64,000 bases of DNA, taken from assembly GCA_023238725.1 (NCBI GenBank), contig CM041546.1:20158085-20222084 (forward strand). The letters run 5' to 3'. Origin of the DNA: Scortum barcoo. Taxonomy: Eukaryota; Chordata; Actinopteri; Centrarchiformes; Terapontidae. This document shows positions 14,505 through 28,889 of this stretch, one piece after another (positions within the stretch are counted from its first letter, which is position 1; each line of letters opens with the position of its first letter). The notes beneath the pieces were generated by a model. That model was given only the letters and a program-made list of their open reading frames with translations. It was not told the DNA's origin and searched no databases. The translations under genes and the position numbers were made by a program.

Positions 14505-14595
14505 GCCGCGCTTAATAATGTAGGAGTGATCAGCTGCCGGGGTCGAATCCCAGAGCCACCGAGTGTTTTATTAAAAAAAAAAAAAAAAAAAAGGT
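14505..14595 (+). repeat. Possible tRNA-derived retro-fragment: B-box-like motif followed by poly(A)
   Basis: GGGGTCGAATCCC near 14540 is one mismatch from the Pol III B box (GGTTCGANNCC) and is followed within 25 bp by about 20 A residues. I cannot find a convincing A box or flanking target duplication. This is either a truncated SINE or chance. Confidence 0.3.
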
Positions 14596-17500
14596 TCAAC
14601 CATTTATGTTACACGGAAAACAAACAAAAATGAATCACGTTTTGCGAGTCGTATTGATTTTCATATCAGTCTGACATTATCTGAGAAATGGACACCTGCT
14701 TTCATAAAATCATTACCAGAATGAAAAGTAAGATGTGGGTAGATATTGAGTTTAGCAGCTTTCTTATGACCTTTGCTTTTGATGAACACACTCGTTGGAG
14801 AATGACAAATCTTAAATATTTCTACTGGAACAAGATTTTTTTTTTTGGGGGAGTGAAGGCCACTGATTTTTACACTGGTGTTAACTGTGGTAGAAATTTT
14901 ACTTAACAAATTTTTAAAAAAAAAGAAGCCAAAACTGCATCAAAAGTTGTTTTCTTCTAACACTTCTGCAGTTTGTCATGTTGATGACTCACATTTACAT
15001 TACCAGCTTAGGAAATCTGGGCACCAAAGGATCGCTCATGAATGGAAAAAGACAGGAGGAAAATGGTAACTGGAAAACTGGTGGAGCATCTGCCCCGAGG
15101 CAAGAATTCAAAAAGCAAACTCGTGACCGGAGGAAATCTGGACACGGGAAGCAAATGAGATTCACTCTTTTTTGCTCCGTCAACAGCTCCTGTTAACATG
15201 CCCTTGAGCAAGGTGCTTAATGGCAGACTGCTCGGATGGAGCTGCTGACTGGCACCAGACTGTGGCTGTACTGGGCAGCTCCCAGGCCTTAATGTCTGTA
15301 ACTGAGCGAGTGTGAAGGGCGTTGCTGAATAAAAGCACACAGCAGAGCTTTTCTGGGTAAATAAAGATAAAAACAAATAGACTGGATGGCCGGGTAAATG
15401 CTAATGCAATTGCTTTCTCTTTGTCTAGACAGAGCAGTTAAGGCTGCCTGGGCAAATTTCGAAATACATATGCATCTCTCAATCTGTGTCCACAGCTCCG
15501 GTGGAAGCTTTTACTGGAGATGGGGAGAAAGGCAAGCCAAATTCATCCACTGTTCCCCTCGCTAAATGACTGGAACACTGTATTTTGAAAGCGCATGGCT
15601 AAATGAACAGGCGCCGGATGTCTTGATGGGGGAAAACTACCTATAATTTGTTCAGCCAGTAAAAAGGTTTTTATATAGAAAGAAAAAAGGTCTGTATCTT
15701 TTCTCTCTGTTTTATCCCCCCCCCCTTTCTGGCTGGAATTGCCTCCATCACCAGTCTTCAAGCTGACAGGAGGCCTCCAGAGTGCGTTTAGTCCGCTCGA
15801 CGCCACCTCCTCTGCTGACAGCCCTCAGTTGCCTGGAGACGCCGCTTGAGAGACAAGCTGTGGTAAATGAGCAGGTTGTTGATCAAAGCCCACGACGGCT
15901 CCACTGCTGCGTTTTCAACAACGCACCGCTCAGGCGTCGCGCACCACTTTGACTTCCTGTTCTCGGCTAACTACAAGTTGCGGGCTTTTTCCATACAGTA
16001 CACCCTGACATTAGCCTCCTGTCGAAAATCACATTTGAAGCGTTTTCTGTCGAGACGTGCCGGCTTGATTGGGGGGTTTTCTGCCATTAGCATTGCAAAA
16101 GAGAGCAAATTTGAATTTTAAAACACGGGGTTCTGCGATGATTAAGTTCTCTGACAGGCTTGGGATGTTTTAGTGGCACCGTGGGTCTGCCATTAGATGC
16201 TTTGTGCTGTTGATTGTGGCGCATAATTTGCTCTATAAGACTGCAACCAGGGAAAACAACCAGTGTTATTATTGTTGTTTACCTTTCAGGAAAAAAAAAC
16301 TGAGTTCAATGTCAGAGAGGAAAAAAAATCACAAGTTAGCTCAGAGTTTCATGAATTCAGAAATATTCTGAGAACTTTTTTTTTTTAACTCTAAAATGCT
16401 AGAGAAAAATGCTACAGATGAATATTCAAAGTGGGAGGCGTGCGTGTTGGCAGTGATGGAAGTGAAGGTATTCACGTCATTTACTTGAGCAACAAAACCA
16501 CAATGTAATAACAATGTAGACAGCAAGCGCTCACCACAGCGTCTGCCCCACAGCAGAGTTTGTACATGTTAAATGGTGACGGCAGGGCGCAACTACGCCA
16601 CAGAGGCTACCGGTTACAACCTGTGCCATACAGCACGGGCTTCTCATCTCATCACATAGTCATAAAAAGACATTTAATTGAATGTATGTAAGATTTTCAT
16701 GTTGTTGCCGAACGAGTAAGTATTTTAATATACTGAGGGCTAGTTTAATGAACTGTATGATAATAAATGCTCATTAGTTTTAAATACGTAATCTGCAAAG
16801 TAAGTAGTACTACAGCTTACAAATGAATGTGCTGAGTAGAAGTATAACATAGCATAAACTTTAAAAACATGTACCACAGATCTGTTAAGTACAATACTTG
16901 AGTAACTGTACTTAGTTCCTGTCATGTGGTTGTTTGCAGTGATGTGGTGTGCATATCAAGGTTTGCATAATGTGTAAAATAAACACAAGGGGAAAGACGG
17001 ACTGAAAAGAGCGAAGCAATGCGGCCTAGGACTCACAAATGCATAATAAAACAGTCCCAGTCCCAATCCCTTGACATTCCTGCAGTTCACCTGCTGAAAT
17101 GTCTGCAACGAGAGCTGTGCTTGCCTCTTAAATTACAACCGGAGCCCTGACAGTTAGAAGAGCCCGACATGTCACTTCAGATACTCTGCTAGCAGAAAGC
17201 TCGTCCAAAGTACCTGGCTGGGAGAGGTTCAGTGTCAGCGTCGAGTGAAGGCGAGCGTGGGCGTGATAGGGAGTGTCAAAGGTAGCTCTGGGACATCACA
17301 GTTTACTGCTAGATGTGTTGTGATCCAGATTCAGGGAAACATCTGGGAGCTTGTACACGTAGGAGCTCCCTTCTCACATCCCTCTCTTTTCTCTGACATC
17401 TAAGCCAGATTTTTACTCCATGGCGTAGTGTTACACCTCAGATTCTCTCTGCTGGTGATGCTTTACTGTTGTGCATGTGAGCAATGAAAGAAAGAAAGGG

Positions 17501-20500
17501 AAAAGACTTCTTGCAGATTTATGAATGAATGAATTTCCATCAAGTTGTAGTAGTAGTTTTTTTTTTGATGAGAGGACACCTGACTTGTACAAGATCTTGA
17601 TACTTTATTGGCAGCAGCTGCAGAAAATGCCAACAAGCACAAACAATTACATCAACAGAAAGTAACCAATGTTGTAAAAGTCTCAGCGATAAAAGAGGAG
17701 AGAGGAGACTGGCACTGAAAATCCAATCAAAGCCACCCATACCCCTCAGTGTACCACTAAATATGTCTCTCCCTAAATGACTCCACCAACCAACTGTTAG
17801 CCAGCCTGCTCCACACTTACAAGATGAGGAGTCAGCCTAAAAATAACAACAAAGTGTGAAATGGTTTCAGGCTTGCAAATTGCTCTTTACTGTGAAACTG
17901 TACAAGGGCCCTGGTGACCTGTGCGTTGCGGAGCGGAGCAGTTTGAAGTCGGTATCTGGGCCTGTTCTGCCCGCAGTCACTAAGCACCATCCCAAGACTA
18001 TAAACTCTGGATTATCTTCCTCTCTCGCTTTCTGCATCTTCAAGCTTTCAGAATAAGGTTTGACCATGAAATATTGAGGGTTTCCCCCGTTATTCAGGCC
18101 ATACCTTCACCCCTAATCCATCATTGTAGTTAATATGTTGCAATAACGCAAGCCAAATTGTGTGCAGCACAAGGGGAGGGGAGGCGAGCTGGATGGTCTC
18201 AGCAGAGATATACACTATATTGTGTTGATATGCCAACAAATAAGGTGAACAGAACAGACAAATCATCCATCATGCAGGATGTAGCTGACCTAAATGGTCA
18301 ATATCACAAATTTAACAAGACTAAGAGTCTGCCATCATGCTCTTAGCTGCTGCAAGTGCAGATGAAAAAAAAAATTATTACAGCCTCATATAGTAGCAAA
18401 ACGATATATGATCTAATCCTAATTCAGCTTTCGAGGTGGAGTAATATGGATGGATGGTTTTAGACAATTGAGAGTTTCACTGGGCTGCACTGGAGGGCCA
18501 TGGGGAAACCAGAGACCGAGCGTATGCTAATAGAAACACAGTGCTAATCCATCACCCAGTCTCTTCAGAAGTAATTAAGTCAAATTATAGACGGCCCCCG
18601 CACCCGCACCTTAATCTCCCTCCAGATGGGGACCCTGCTGAGCAACAGGTGGCTTCTCTTCGTACGAACCTGCATCCCACCACTGTCATTTGAATCCTTG
18701 GGAACAATGACAGACCCAAAGAGCCATACACCCGAGTGAAATATGAGACGGATGTATAATTATGAAGGAGTGAGTGTACGCGTGTGATCTATCTATTTCA
18801 TAATTAACTACCTGCTGTGTCTCCGTGACACCTGTCTGTGTCTTTTGTCCATGATTGTAACAATAGACTGAATAGGAGATGCACAGAGTTATTGCACACA
18901 AACGGCTGCCTCACATTTTCGTAGCTCAGAAAGTTCAAATCATTCTCTGCCGTTGTTGAGAGAGAAACAAAGCAAGAACTGCACCTGCAAACGAGTGAAC
19001 ACCTGTTTATGAACCATACTTTGGGGTCGTTTTTTTTGTTTGTTTTTTCATTTTTTGCGATTTCATGCAGTTTAAGGAGATTTAATTAGAAGCTTATTTA
19101 AATTTTATTCTTGGAAAATTTTCTCAGTTTCATGTTTTTGTGGCAGTGCAGAAATAAAATTGAGATTATTATTTAATTATCTCTTTACAGATTTTGTTCC
19201 TTATAAAAATGCAAGTATTTTACGTTGGAAATCGTTAAAAAAAAAAAAAAAGCCTCAAGCATCAGCTGCTTGTAGGTAACTCTAATTCCACAGCAGGTGA
19301 TAGCTTCTGCATGTGTGTTTATATATCATCATGCAGAAGAAACTCTCTTGTGACCCTGTCAGAAGAATAGAGAGTGATACGTCCATGCTGGGGACGGTTA
19401 ACTCTGATTGTTTTTCCCCCCGTCTCCCTTCCATGACTGCAAATCCATCACACGACAAATCGCTCTCTTTATCCCACGTGGGTGCAAGTGCAATCACAAT
19501 GTAATGTGCACGCAAATTGACCCCAATCAGCAGCCTATTTTTGAATGCCACCCTTTGATGCGATGGGTTGAAAACACAAGCAGGTTCGAGGCGTCTCCAT
19601 TCCCATTTGTAATGGCTTTGGGCAAATAGTTGGTCCATGCTTGCAAGAATGAAATCACATTAAAGGTCTGCGAGGCCAGCGTATACACAGCTAGCTGGAG
19701 CATGGCTCACGGTGCTGTCCGAAGATGCCGCTCTCATCAGCGATCTTCAGACATAGTCAATTTGGCTTTGCTCAACAAAGATTTCCATGAATTTCTCACC
19801 CCTATTGTCAAAAAAACTGAAATAAAACAGTACTTTTTTTCTTTTATTGATGCCCTGCGTTTGGCACGCTGTAAGGAGGGTCTAGCAGGAGGGGGCGGTG
19901 CAGCAGAAAGAGGCACGCTGATTCTGCCAATTCACACTAACGAGACGAAACTTCAAACATGCTTTTGAAAAATGCCCGTCTTCCAACTCCTAACACGTCC
20001 AGAGTGGTGGGAGGGACTCGGATAACTTCAGAAGGTCTGGAAATCTCAGCTGGAGCCGGTTAATGGGAGTGGGAATATGTTTGGCACAAGGAGAAAGAGA
20101 ACCACAACTGTCTGCAAAAGGACTTTTTGGATATATCTAAATCGCTGTTTCGCAGTCTCTCATCGGCGCAGGAGATCCAGCTCTCACACCGACTAAGCCA
20201 AGGTCTTAAAGGAAAAGCAGGATCATTTAATGAAAGAGGGAGAAATTCTGCCATCTTTGATCACTTCAAGAATCATTTATTGGCTGTATTTATAATGTAG
20301 TGCCTGCATCAGAGATGTGGAGGCTGAACACAATGCCTTTTAACAGTTTTATCCCACTCCTCTGTTAAATACGTTGCTGTCCCCACTGAGGACAGAGCAT
20401 GCAAAAAGCCAATATCACACATAAGCAGTGTTGTGTTATCTCTGGTCTTAATGGAAAAGCTCCTGCGCATGCACAGCACCTCATCACAGAAAACCTTTGT

Positions 20501-23500
20501 TGTCAGTGTCTATTATTTTGGAAAACTGAAGACTTTCATTTCACATTCAGATAACCGCTACTAAAAAAATGACACCTATTCTAACACAATGATTGATGGC
20601 AGCTATAAAAAAATCGGAACAGCAAGCTGGCTCCTATTAATGTAATAAGTCATTTTTGCTTACAACGCTGATGTACTTCTGAGATTATTGAGATTATTGT
20701 TTTTTTGGGGGGGTAACTGCAGGTTAGGTTGGCAGCAACACATCTCCCAAAATGAATTCATGGCATTTTGAAAAAAAAAAAATGCACTTTATTAAAAAAG
20801 TTTTAGTTTTCCAGGAGGAGCATTTTTTAACTTTGAACAGAGGGGAGGCTGCTGAGAATTTCATTATCAAGCTGACAAATCATAGTTATTCAGTGTTTAA
20901 AGCATTTTCTTCCTCTCAAAGAAAGTATGGGAATAAGTGCACCTTGTGATGGCATTGTGTGAAACAACTCGAAAAAAACAACAACTCATAACTCAGATTT
21001 TGCTGATTGTTTATTTTCACTTCAGCTGAGGGATCACATGGTTCCTTTATGAGCTGAGATCGCTGCTCATAAAGTCATTTCACAGTGCCTGGAGGAAAGT
21101 CAAGTATGCATTTTTCACTGTTTATATTTTAGGCCGCCAAACAGTAGCAATACCTGAGTGTGCGCACAATTTTAGGTCTAAACCACAAACATATTTTGCT
21201 TTGACGGCATGCTGCAACCGCCCTCTTGGCAGGAAGTGAGGTCAAGGCTGAGGTCACTTCCTGCACATTCTGTTTGTGTGGCCTCACAGGCTTCTTAGAA
21301 GAGCATCTAACAATAGCCCCATGCACATAAATACATCTGTTCCTCTTTGGGAGGTGCTATCAAGGCCGGGCTGAAGGCCAGCGGAGGTGTTCTGTTAAAT
21401 TTAGATTGTTTGCTCCTCTGCTGTGGAGACCCTGATTGCATTTCAACACAATCAATACTGGCATATTGGATCTGAGTGAGATGGCAATAAGACCCAATAA
21501 AGCTTTGAGGGGGCGCTCAGGCGTATTGTCTGTCAGCCAGGCAGGAAAACAGCGGAGGCCACGTTAGAAGAGGCAATAAGCGAGCGTGGTGGGTAATAGC
21601 GGTGTACAAACACACCTGAACACAAGACAAACCAACGCAGACCCAAACACGGAGGTTCTTAGGCTAAAAAGACATGACAACCAACTACATGTGTACATAC
21701 GCACATACAAACCATGCGCACCTCACAGAGACTATCTCGGTTTCTATCTTACTCCCCTCGTTTCCTCTCTCTTCAAGACACTCACACTCACTTAATCATC
21801 TAATGACGCACGCAGGTTCCCCACCCACATGCAGAATTCGCATCTCACAAATAAAACCCAGAGAGGATGTGTTATTTTCCCAAAGCACTGGGACGGTTGA
21901 TGACCAGGGATTGCAGATTGAGATCAAAGCACCCCTGAAGATTTACCAAACTTGAAAATGTCTATTACACTATTGTCTATTACACTGAGTCTAACTCAGT
22001 GTTACACATCTGCACGTGCTTTTTTTGTCATTTCTTTCCTGACCCCCTGGTCCTACACCCCACCCCTCCTGTTTCACACAACAACAACTAGCGTCCAGTT
22101 CAGAAACCTGTAAGACACACGTCGTGCAGGCCCGAACAGCCTGAATCAAATCACGAGTTGCTCTGTTTCTCCGAACGAGGGAAATTGCATTTGCTGTGAC
22201 ACCGTACACATACAGCACGCATCGGAGTTCAGTTAACTGCAATAACAAAGCCTTCAGACACAGGAAATAGTCTTCACAGAATACAGAGCATTACAGGGGA
22301 AGCTAATCTTAAACATACTGCTGAGCGAGAGGCAGGGAGGGAGGGAGAAAGAGGAAGGAACTGAGTAGTTTCCTGTTGCTGAAAACTTTGTCAGCAGTTG
22401 CAGCCGTTTGAAGCTGAGCGAATGGAACCTGCTGAGCTCTGGCTCTGTCACTCGCCTAAACTGCTGCTCTGACATCTTTGTCTCAGCAAACGATGGTTTG
22501 GCATTTTGCTGCCTGACTGGCTCGAAACAATGCAAGTAGCATCCACTTAGTATGCCACTAACTACGGATGGAGGCAGAAACAAAAAGCAGCGACACGAGT
22601 CTGAATTTGTACCGTCGCTACTGGACGGTGGCTGATGCATATTTCATGCGCACTTCGAAAAGGATTCCACAATTTGCCAGTAATCACATTGAATACCTTC
22701 ATCAGGAGCGCTCAGTGTGCAGTGACAGGCCCGTTCCAAAGGAGGTCTGGATTATTAATTCAGTGTTTTCCAATACATAATCACCACTTGCCCGTTTCGA
22801 TTTCTCAGACCATCAGAAACACATTCCCCATTCAACGCGCTTCGGCCTGCATCTAATTTACAATCATGTTTCGATTTGAGCCGCGCAGCCACACCCTGGG
22901 CAGCGCGAGTATAATGGAAATATAATGTAAAAACCAGATGACCGTGAATTCAGTCTTCAATGTCATTCTCCCCTTCAATAACTACGATTCAATTCCACCT
23001 CTCAAGCTGAGGAGCCGGGGGATAAATCCCGGCTCCCCTGGCATCCAAGGACTAATCTCCCCTCGGAAAGCCACTCTGGCGCTCTGTGTTCCTGCTGACC
23101 TCTCCTGCAGCTTGGTCTTATATCTGAGTGGAGTGACTGGGGGGTGGAGGGGGGGAAGGCTGCTCCTGCATGTCACTCACCTGCCGCCACCGTTACAGCT
23201 CATATTAACAAGGGGACTCGGGGCTCTGGGGCTTTTGCATATAAATGACGTGTCTAGCTCCTGAGATGATATCAAACGGTGTGTGTCTGGGTCCGCGTGC
23301 GGAAGTGTGTGTGTGTGTGCGCACAGGCCTCACATGTCTGCTCCCCGGCTTTGATGTCAAGGGCGACATCTTTATATTTCCAGTATCCCCCACCTGCCTG
23401 CCGTGAAGATGCAACGTGTTGAGCATGTTTTCAATTTCTCATTCCTCCTGACATTTTTAACATTTCGGAATCACATTTGGGGAAATAAGATTCATGCCAC

Positions 23501-26129
23501 ACATCCCTGAGTCTGTTGTGCTTGTGTTTACGATGAAATGGCTTCTTTCCACACCATCTAGCACGGCAGCAGCGAGTCGCTTTCGCAGCTCCCTGCAGGG
23601 TCATGATCTCAATATCAAACAGACTCTCCGTTTTGTTTTTCTGCGGCTCTTTCAGAGGCGGCTGAATGGCAGCAGAGTGACCATGAAGCTGAATTCATGC
23701 TCCAAAATGATGCAGCAACACGAGGCAGCAACTCATTGTTGGTCTGGAGCTGATATTTAGTGCAGTGCAGGTTTATTACCTACAGCTTTCCACCAATTTG
23801 CTCTGCCTTTCATCACTCATTTCTTCAGTGAAAGGTGTTATTTTTGTGCATTTAGTAACTAGTTAGTAGCCTGCAGGGCCATTATGGTGGCAGTTGCACA
23901 ACGCTACCATCTAACACTGTGGCAAGAAATTATTATAAACATTATTCACAGCGCAGTAGCGTCAGAGTGAAATGAACTCACAACATGAGCATATTTCCCA
24001 TGAAGAAAGAGGCGAAAGAGAAGCAAAAAAATCAGCCTCAATTTTTTTGTTCCCTCTTAAAAATGCTGATACCGGACATTCTGCTGCTTCTGGTAAATTA
24101 TCTTTTTTTAAAGGCCTTGTTTTATTTCGCAACAGGAGACAATGACACTGAGAATAGTTCCTGAATTAGACATTAACAAAAAAAAAAAAAAGACAATTTC
24201 CTTTCTAAGTTGGTCCTGTTTTGCACATGACAGCGTAATTGTTTCTGATGCTGCGTACTGACTGCAGGATCACACAAACATGGAGAGTTTTTTGTGTCAC
24301 AACACACTTCAAAGTAATTAATGAAGTCAAGATAAGTTGTGATTTGAAGACATGATGAGAATATCTGAGTTGGAGGTTGGAGTTGCTTAAAAGTTCTTCC
24401 ATAATCACATTTCCAAAAGAATACAAACATAACAGAAAAGTTCAAATAAGATTAGCTTTTTACAGAATAATGGAATTGCTAAAACATAGTATAACAGTAC
24501 CACCAGTAGAGAAGACTCATAAATATTTATCTATCTAAAGATTGCCAACATTACCTAACATTCGCCACCATAAGCTGCTGGTCAGAACAGACCAAGTAAG
24601 GCTGTAGCAGCAATCTGTGTACTGAGTTGATCATGGGTGGCTTTTATTGCTTATACTTGAGGAAGTTACTTCTTTTTTAGCTATAGTCTCACTTTAATCG
24701 TATCCTGTGGGATTTTTCTTTTAATAATTAGTAACTCTAATTCTAATGTGCAACATTTTGATGAATAAATCCCCTTGTATTTTCATCATGTGCATGTGGA
24801 TGAGGACGCAAATGGTGCGATGCATATTTTTGCCAAAGGTTTCACACGGCTCCACTGAGCAGCAAGTGGCTGTTACATGCCAAGGGAAGTGGTAATATGG
24901 CAGAAAAAAGCAAGGAAGAAAAAGACTGCTAGTTAGCAAACACAGATGTAAAAAAAGTGCAGTTTTCAAATAAAAAAAAAAACTTTATGAGGATCAAGAT
25001 GCATTTGATATGTTTGTTTGTCAAGGATACACAGAGTATGTTTTGGTGAGGAACAGTTAAGGTAAATAATAACTTTTCTGTTGAGAGGAAAAATCCACAA
25101 GAGAAGAGCAGAGTAATGAGGTTATTTTCAATTTACGCAAGTCACTCTTTTTGAGATGAGTGGAAAGACCGAAACACTGTATCTATATTATCAGCTGTAA
25201 GAAACTTGTCAAGTAGAGGATGATCACAGATCTTTGTTGCAGCTCACACTGTAGGTATCTGTATTTATGTGCACAACCTAAAGCTCTACCAGAGACTATT
25301 TTCATATTCATAATCTGACAGTGTCTTAAATATTTTACAGGTTTCCTGTAGAAAACGGGCAGACACATGAATCATTACCTACACTTACATACCTGGTACA
25401 AGGTAATTACGGCCATGAGTAACACGCTAACCCTTCAACCCGAAGATCTGCTGATACAGTGAAAAGACTCTGGGGCTGCACTTACAGTCTTCTCAAACTT
25501 AAAGTGCTCCTATGGGAAACAGGCAGATACACACATACGCAAACACACACACATATCTTGAGAGATAAACAACAGAGGAACATAGAGAGAGGCGTACTGA
25601 CAGTGACGGAGAGACAGAGCCGGAGGAAGCTGATTACAGTAAGTACCAAGCCTGACCATCACAGAGAATACTTCAAGATAATAATGTGGCCATGAGCCTA
25701 AGACACAGACACACACACTGTTCAACAAAGAGGAGACACCCATCCACCTCCCACCTTGCCTCCTGGCCCCACCCTTCTGTCAGGTCCCATACGAAAGGAG
25801 GGGGTGGAAAAGCCTTCCCGGCCACCAGACGCCCACGATCCTTGGCTCCTTCATCCATCCAGTCTAGTCAGCCTGACAAACTAATGGAGACTAATCAACT
25901 GTCAGGGCGAACACGCCGCGCACTACATCTCCCGGCTTCCCGTACCATCCCCCCCAGCTTCCCACCGCCTCCTCCGAACTCCCCTCCCACCATCATTTCA
26001 GCTATAACTGTCATGAGCAGAAATAACAGAGTGATGGCTATATATAGCATCCTGGCTCCTCCCAGGCCCAGAGCACACATACACACAAACACACAAAGAG
26101 TCGACCCAGAGCACATTTATTTCCCTTTT

Positions 26130-26218
26130 CTTCACCTCAACCTTAATGACACCTATTATACATTTAACCTTAATATAACCCTAATTCTGCACCTAATCTT
26201 AAATTTACCTTGACCTTA
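26130..26218 (+). repeat. Degenerate CCTTAA/CCCTAA-type minisatellite
   Basis: Repeated variants of ACCTTAA, ACCCTAA and ACCTAATC over about 85 bp, telomere-like but too degenerate to be a true interstitial telomere array. Confidence 0.5.
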
Positions 26219-27059
26219 GCCTCAGTGCTGGTGTTTGTCTTCTAGGCAGCTATTGGCGGCACAGAAAGTCTGAACTGTAGACTGTAGACACTCCACTTTG
26301 TACATCATTATGTTTGACAGCTTCCTTCTCCTGGTGGAAGGACGGAAGTCAGTGTGTTTACAGGCAGTCTAATAATTTGATTATAATCAGTGTAAGCACA
26401 ATACTTCTGATTATTACAACTGTCATGTAAATGCTGTAACTAAATTGTCTTAATAATAAGTAATAAGTAATAATGGAGCTGTCTTACTCTTTTAAAGGAC
26501 TCACTGTAGTCTGGTCTCTTTCTTTGTTTTGGTTCTGCATGCGAGCTGCAAGATGCCATGGGAGTGAACATGAAGCAAAGCAGTGTGATTGAAAAATGAG
26601 TGGTACGACAAGCGGTGGGAGGAAAGGAAAGGGGTCTACCTTTTTCGGGGAAGGATTAGCAAAATCACTTCCCTGTTACATCTAACAGGCACATTGCTTG
26701 TGTTAAGGTGCTTTGTGAATTCATTAGTATGTCACACTTAATCTGGATATCCAAGGTAAACAAGCTATTTGTATGCATGTAAACAAACTGACTGTATCTC
26801 ATCAGACAAGCAGAAGATCTTTTATATGTTTGTTTACAAGTAAGAGCATGCAGCCATGGCAGTATGGACCAAATGCTTTAAGAGTCAAATACAAATATTG
26901 CTTCCGGCGGTCTAAAAAAATGCATACATTTGTTGCATTTTTCTTTTCTTAAACCTGCAATAACTGACTTTTGTGAACAAATCACTGCTTATTCACACAT
27001 CCAGCAGTTACAGAGCAATATTATCATTCATTTGGAGTTGTGATTCTGCCAATTCAATA

Positions 27060-27330
27060 AGTCCAATATTTGCTGTCTTTTAGCTCTGTTTTCGGCCTCT
27101 ACCAACTCCTGAAGACAATATATGGCTCTTTAGCTGCTAAATGTTCCCCCAGGTAGTCATTCAATGATGAGCAGGATGTGTACAGTGGGTTTTTAGAGCT
27201 TTATCAGTCAAAACAGCTGCCTCTAGCAGCCAAAAACAACTCCATGAGAGTGGTGTGACTCAAAATGGTAAATTTACAGACCGGACAGCTAAACAATGAG
27301 TCGAAACTCATTAAAAAGCTCTGTAAAGAC
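27060..27330 (+). repeat. Dispersed repeat, copy 1 of a family seen three times in the window
   Basis: Shares ordered blocks with 49080-49330: TTTAGCTCTGTTT, GGCTCTTTAG, TGCTAAATGTTCC, AAAACAGCTGCCT and GAGAGTGGTG-TGA-TCAAAA. Copies are roughly 65-75% alike by eye. The 42000-42175 segment is the same family inverted. No coding content; class unknown. Confidence 0.7.
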
Positions 27331-28889
27331 GAGGGAAGCTGCAGATTCAGGTGATGATTCTCTGCAGGTTCCTCACTATAAGCGACCCCCTTTCACATTG
27401 CCACAATGTGTTCACATACATTTGGTACATCGTTATAAAAAACGCTTTACATAAAGTCTTCAGAAAGTCAAGAGTAATTAACCCTACCGTGTCCTGATTC
27501 ACTGAGCTTCCCTTAACCAAGTCTAATACCTTAATCTAATCTCAACAAACTTTACCTGTTTAAAACTGATATAACCTTTAGCGTTAAGCCTTCCTTGGAC
27601 AAATCATCTGCCTTTATTATTAAAGTGGGCTTTTATGTTGAGGACACTACACAAACACACATTAACACACACACAAAAAGCCCCGCAGCCAGGTTTAGGT
27701 CTCTGCATGTCAGGAAGCACCACCCACCTCCCATCTCATAAACACCTCAGACTGATGAGAGGAAGGAGAGGAAGGGGGCTCTACCGGCCTTGTCTGTGTG
27801 TGTGTGTGCGCGCGTGTGTGCAGTGTGTGCATGCATCAGTAGAGGGATGCTATCTTTGTAAAGGGAACAGAGCAGAGTCTGAGATTCCGTTGCTGGCTGA
27901 CAACAACATCTTCATAGTTAACTTGTTTACGTGCCTGCAGCTCACCAGGCTGGTCAGAGTGCAGAGCCGGTCAGGCCAGTCTCTCACCAACCAAAACATC
28001 CTGAAACTAGCTGGAGCAGAGTTTTTGCTGATCAAACCTGTGACCTTGAACAAAACAATCTCAGTCTCTACCACCCTTTACTTCCTTACTGTTTGCATCC
28101 CCTGCTAGTGAGTTGGACTCTGTGCCATACATAATTGATGGCCGCCAGCAGGATGTGTGGCGTTGGATTGGGCTAGAAAATTCTATATCATTAGTGCAAC
28201 GTGAAAGCATGACTGACTAATTGTCAGAAAAGAAATTACAACAGTGGCTGCTATACAGGGAGCAGGCGCTAATTAACACCCCATCATTACAAGAAAGTCC
28301 TGATGAAAATTACAGTCAGTGTGCTGTTATTCCATATACATGAATGATAGATTTCTTCTGCATCTGAGTCCCAAATGTTTTCTTACTGGGGATATGGAGG
28401 TCTAATGTCATTTACAGAGGGGGAGTGGACAGATTAATCACACCGGAGGTAGCATTATTCAGTGAAATAATACGAATGGCACAGAGTTGCAGATCAGCCC
28501 CTCGCAAAAACGTGTGAGGCATATAGCCGTCTTATCATGCAGAGGTATGATGCAGCAAAACGCCAAAGGCCTTGAGCTATTCATTTTATTTCAACTGTGC
28601 ATGTGGAAGGGGGAGTAATTTAGATTTTTTTGGCCGCACAGCACAACTGACTGTAATACATCTGCAAACGGGGGTTGTGCGGAATCACTGATCAATAGAA
28701 ACTAATGCAATAGAAACTAGTGCTCAACTTGGTGAGCTACACTCTGTTTGAAGTGAACACTCCAGCTGTCGGCATATAAACGTATAAAAATAGATAAGTT
28801 GCATTTCCCGCAGGCCATTATAAAACAATAAAGGGTCATCAATTGTTTAGCACTGCTTTGAAGCTGATGCGTAGAGATCAATATCTTAC

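Larger units (their letters stand above)
1804..28889 (-). other. 27-kb rftn1 intron between the first and second coding exons
   Basis: No coding exon was recognised on either strand. The content is mostly unique-looking, moderately AT-rich sequence with microsatellites, poly-purine tracts (5.5, 7.4 and 7.8 kb), pyrimidine tracts (10.2-10.6 and 12.9-13.4 kb), a few dispersed-repeat fragments (12.09-12.26 and 27.06-27.33 kb) and a poly-A-tailed B-box fragment near 14.55 kb. Large repeat insertions are rarer here than in the 42-53 kb interval. All open frames are short and unconserved to my eye. Confidence 0.75.

Noticed and set aside
25686..26213. 175-residue Pro/Ser-rich plus-strand open frame
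   Set aside because: Low-complexity, no domain, opposite to the gene's strand and ending in a degenerate minisatellite.
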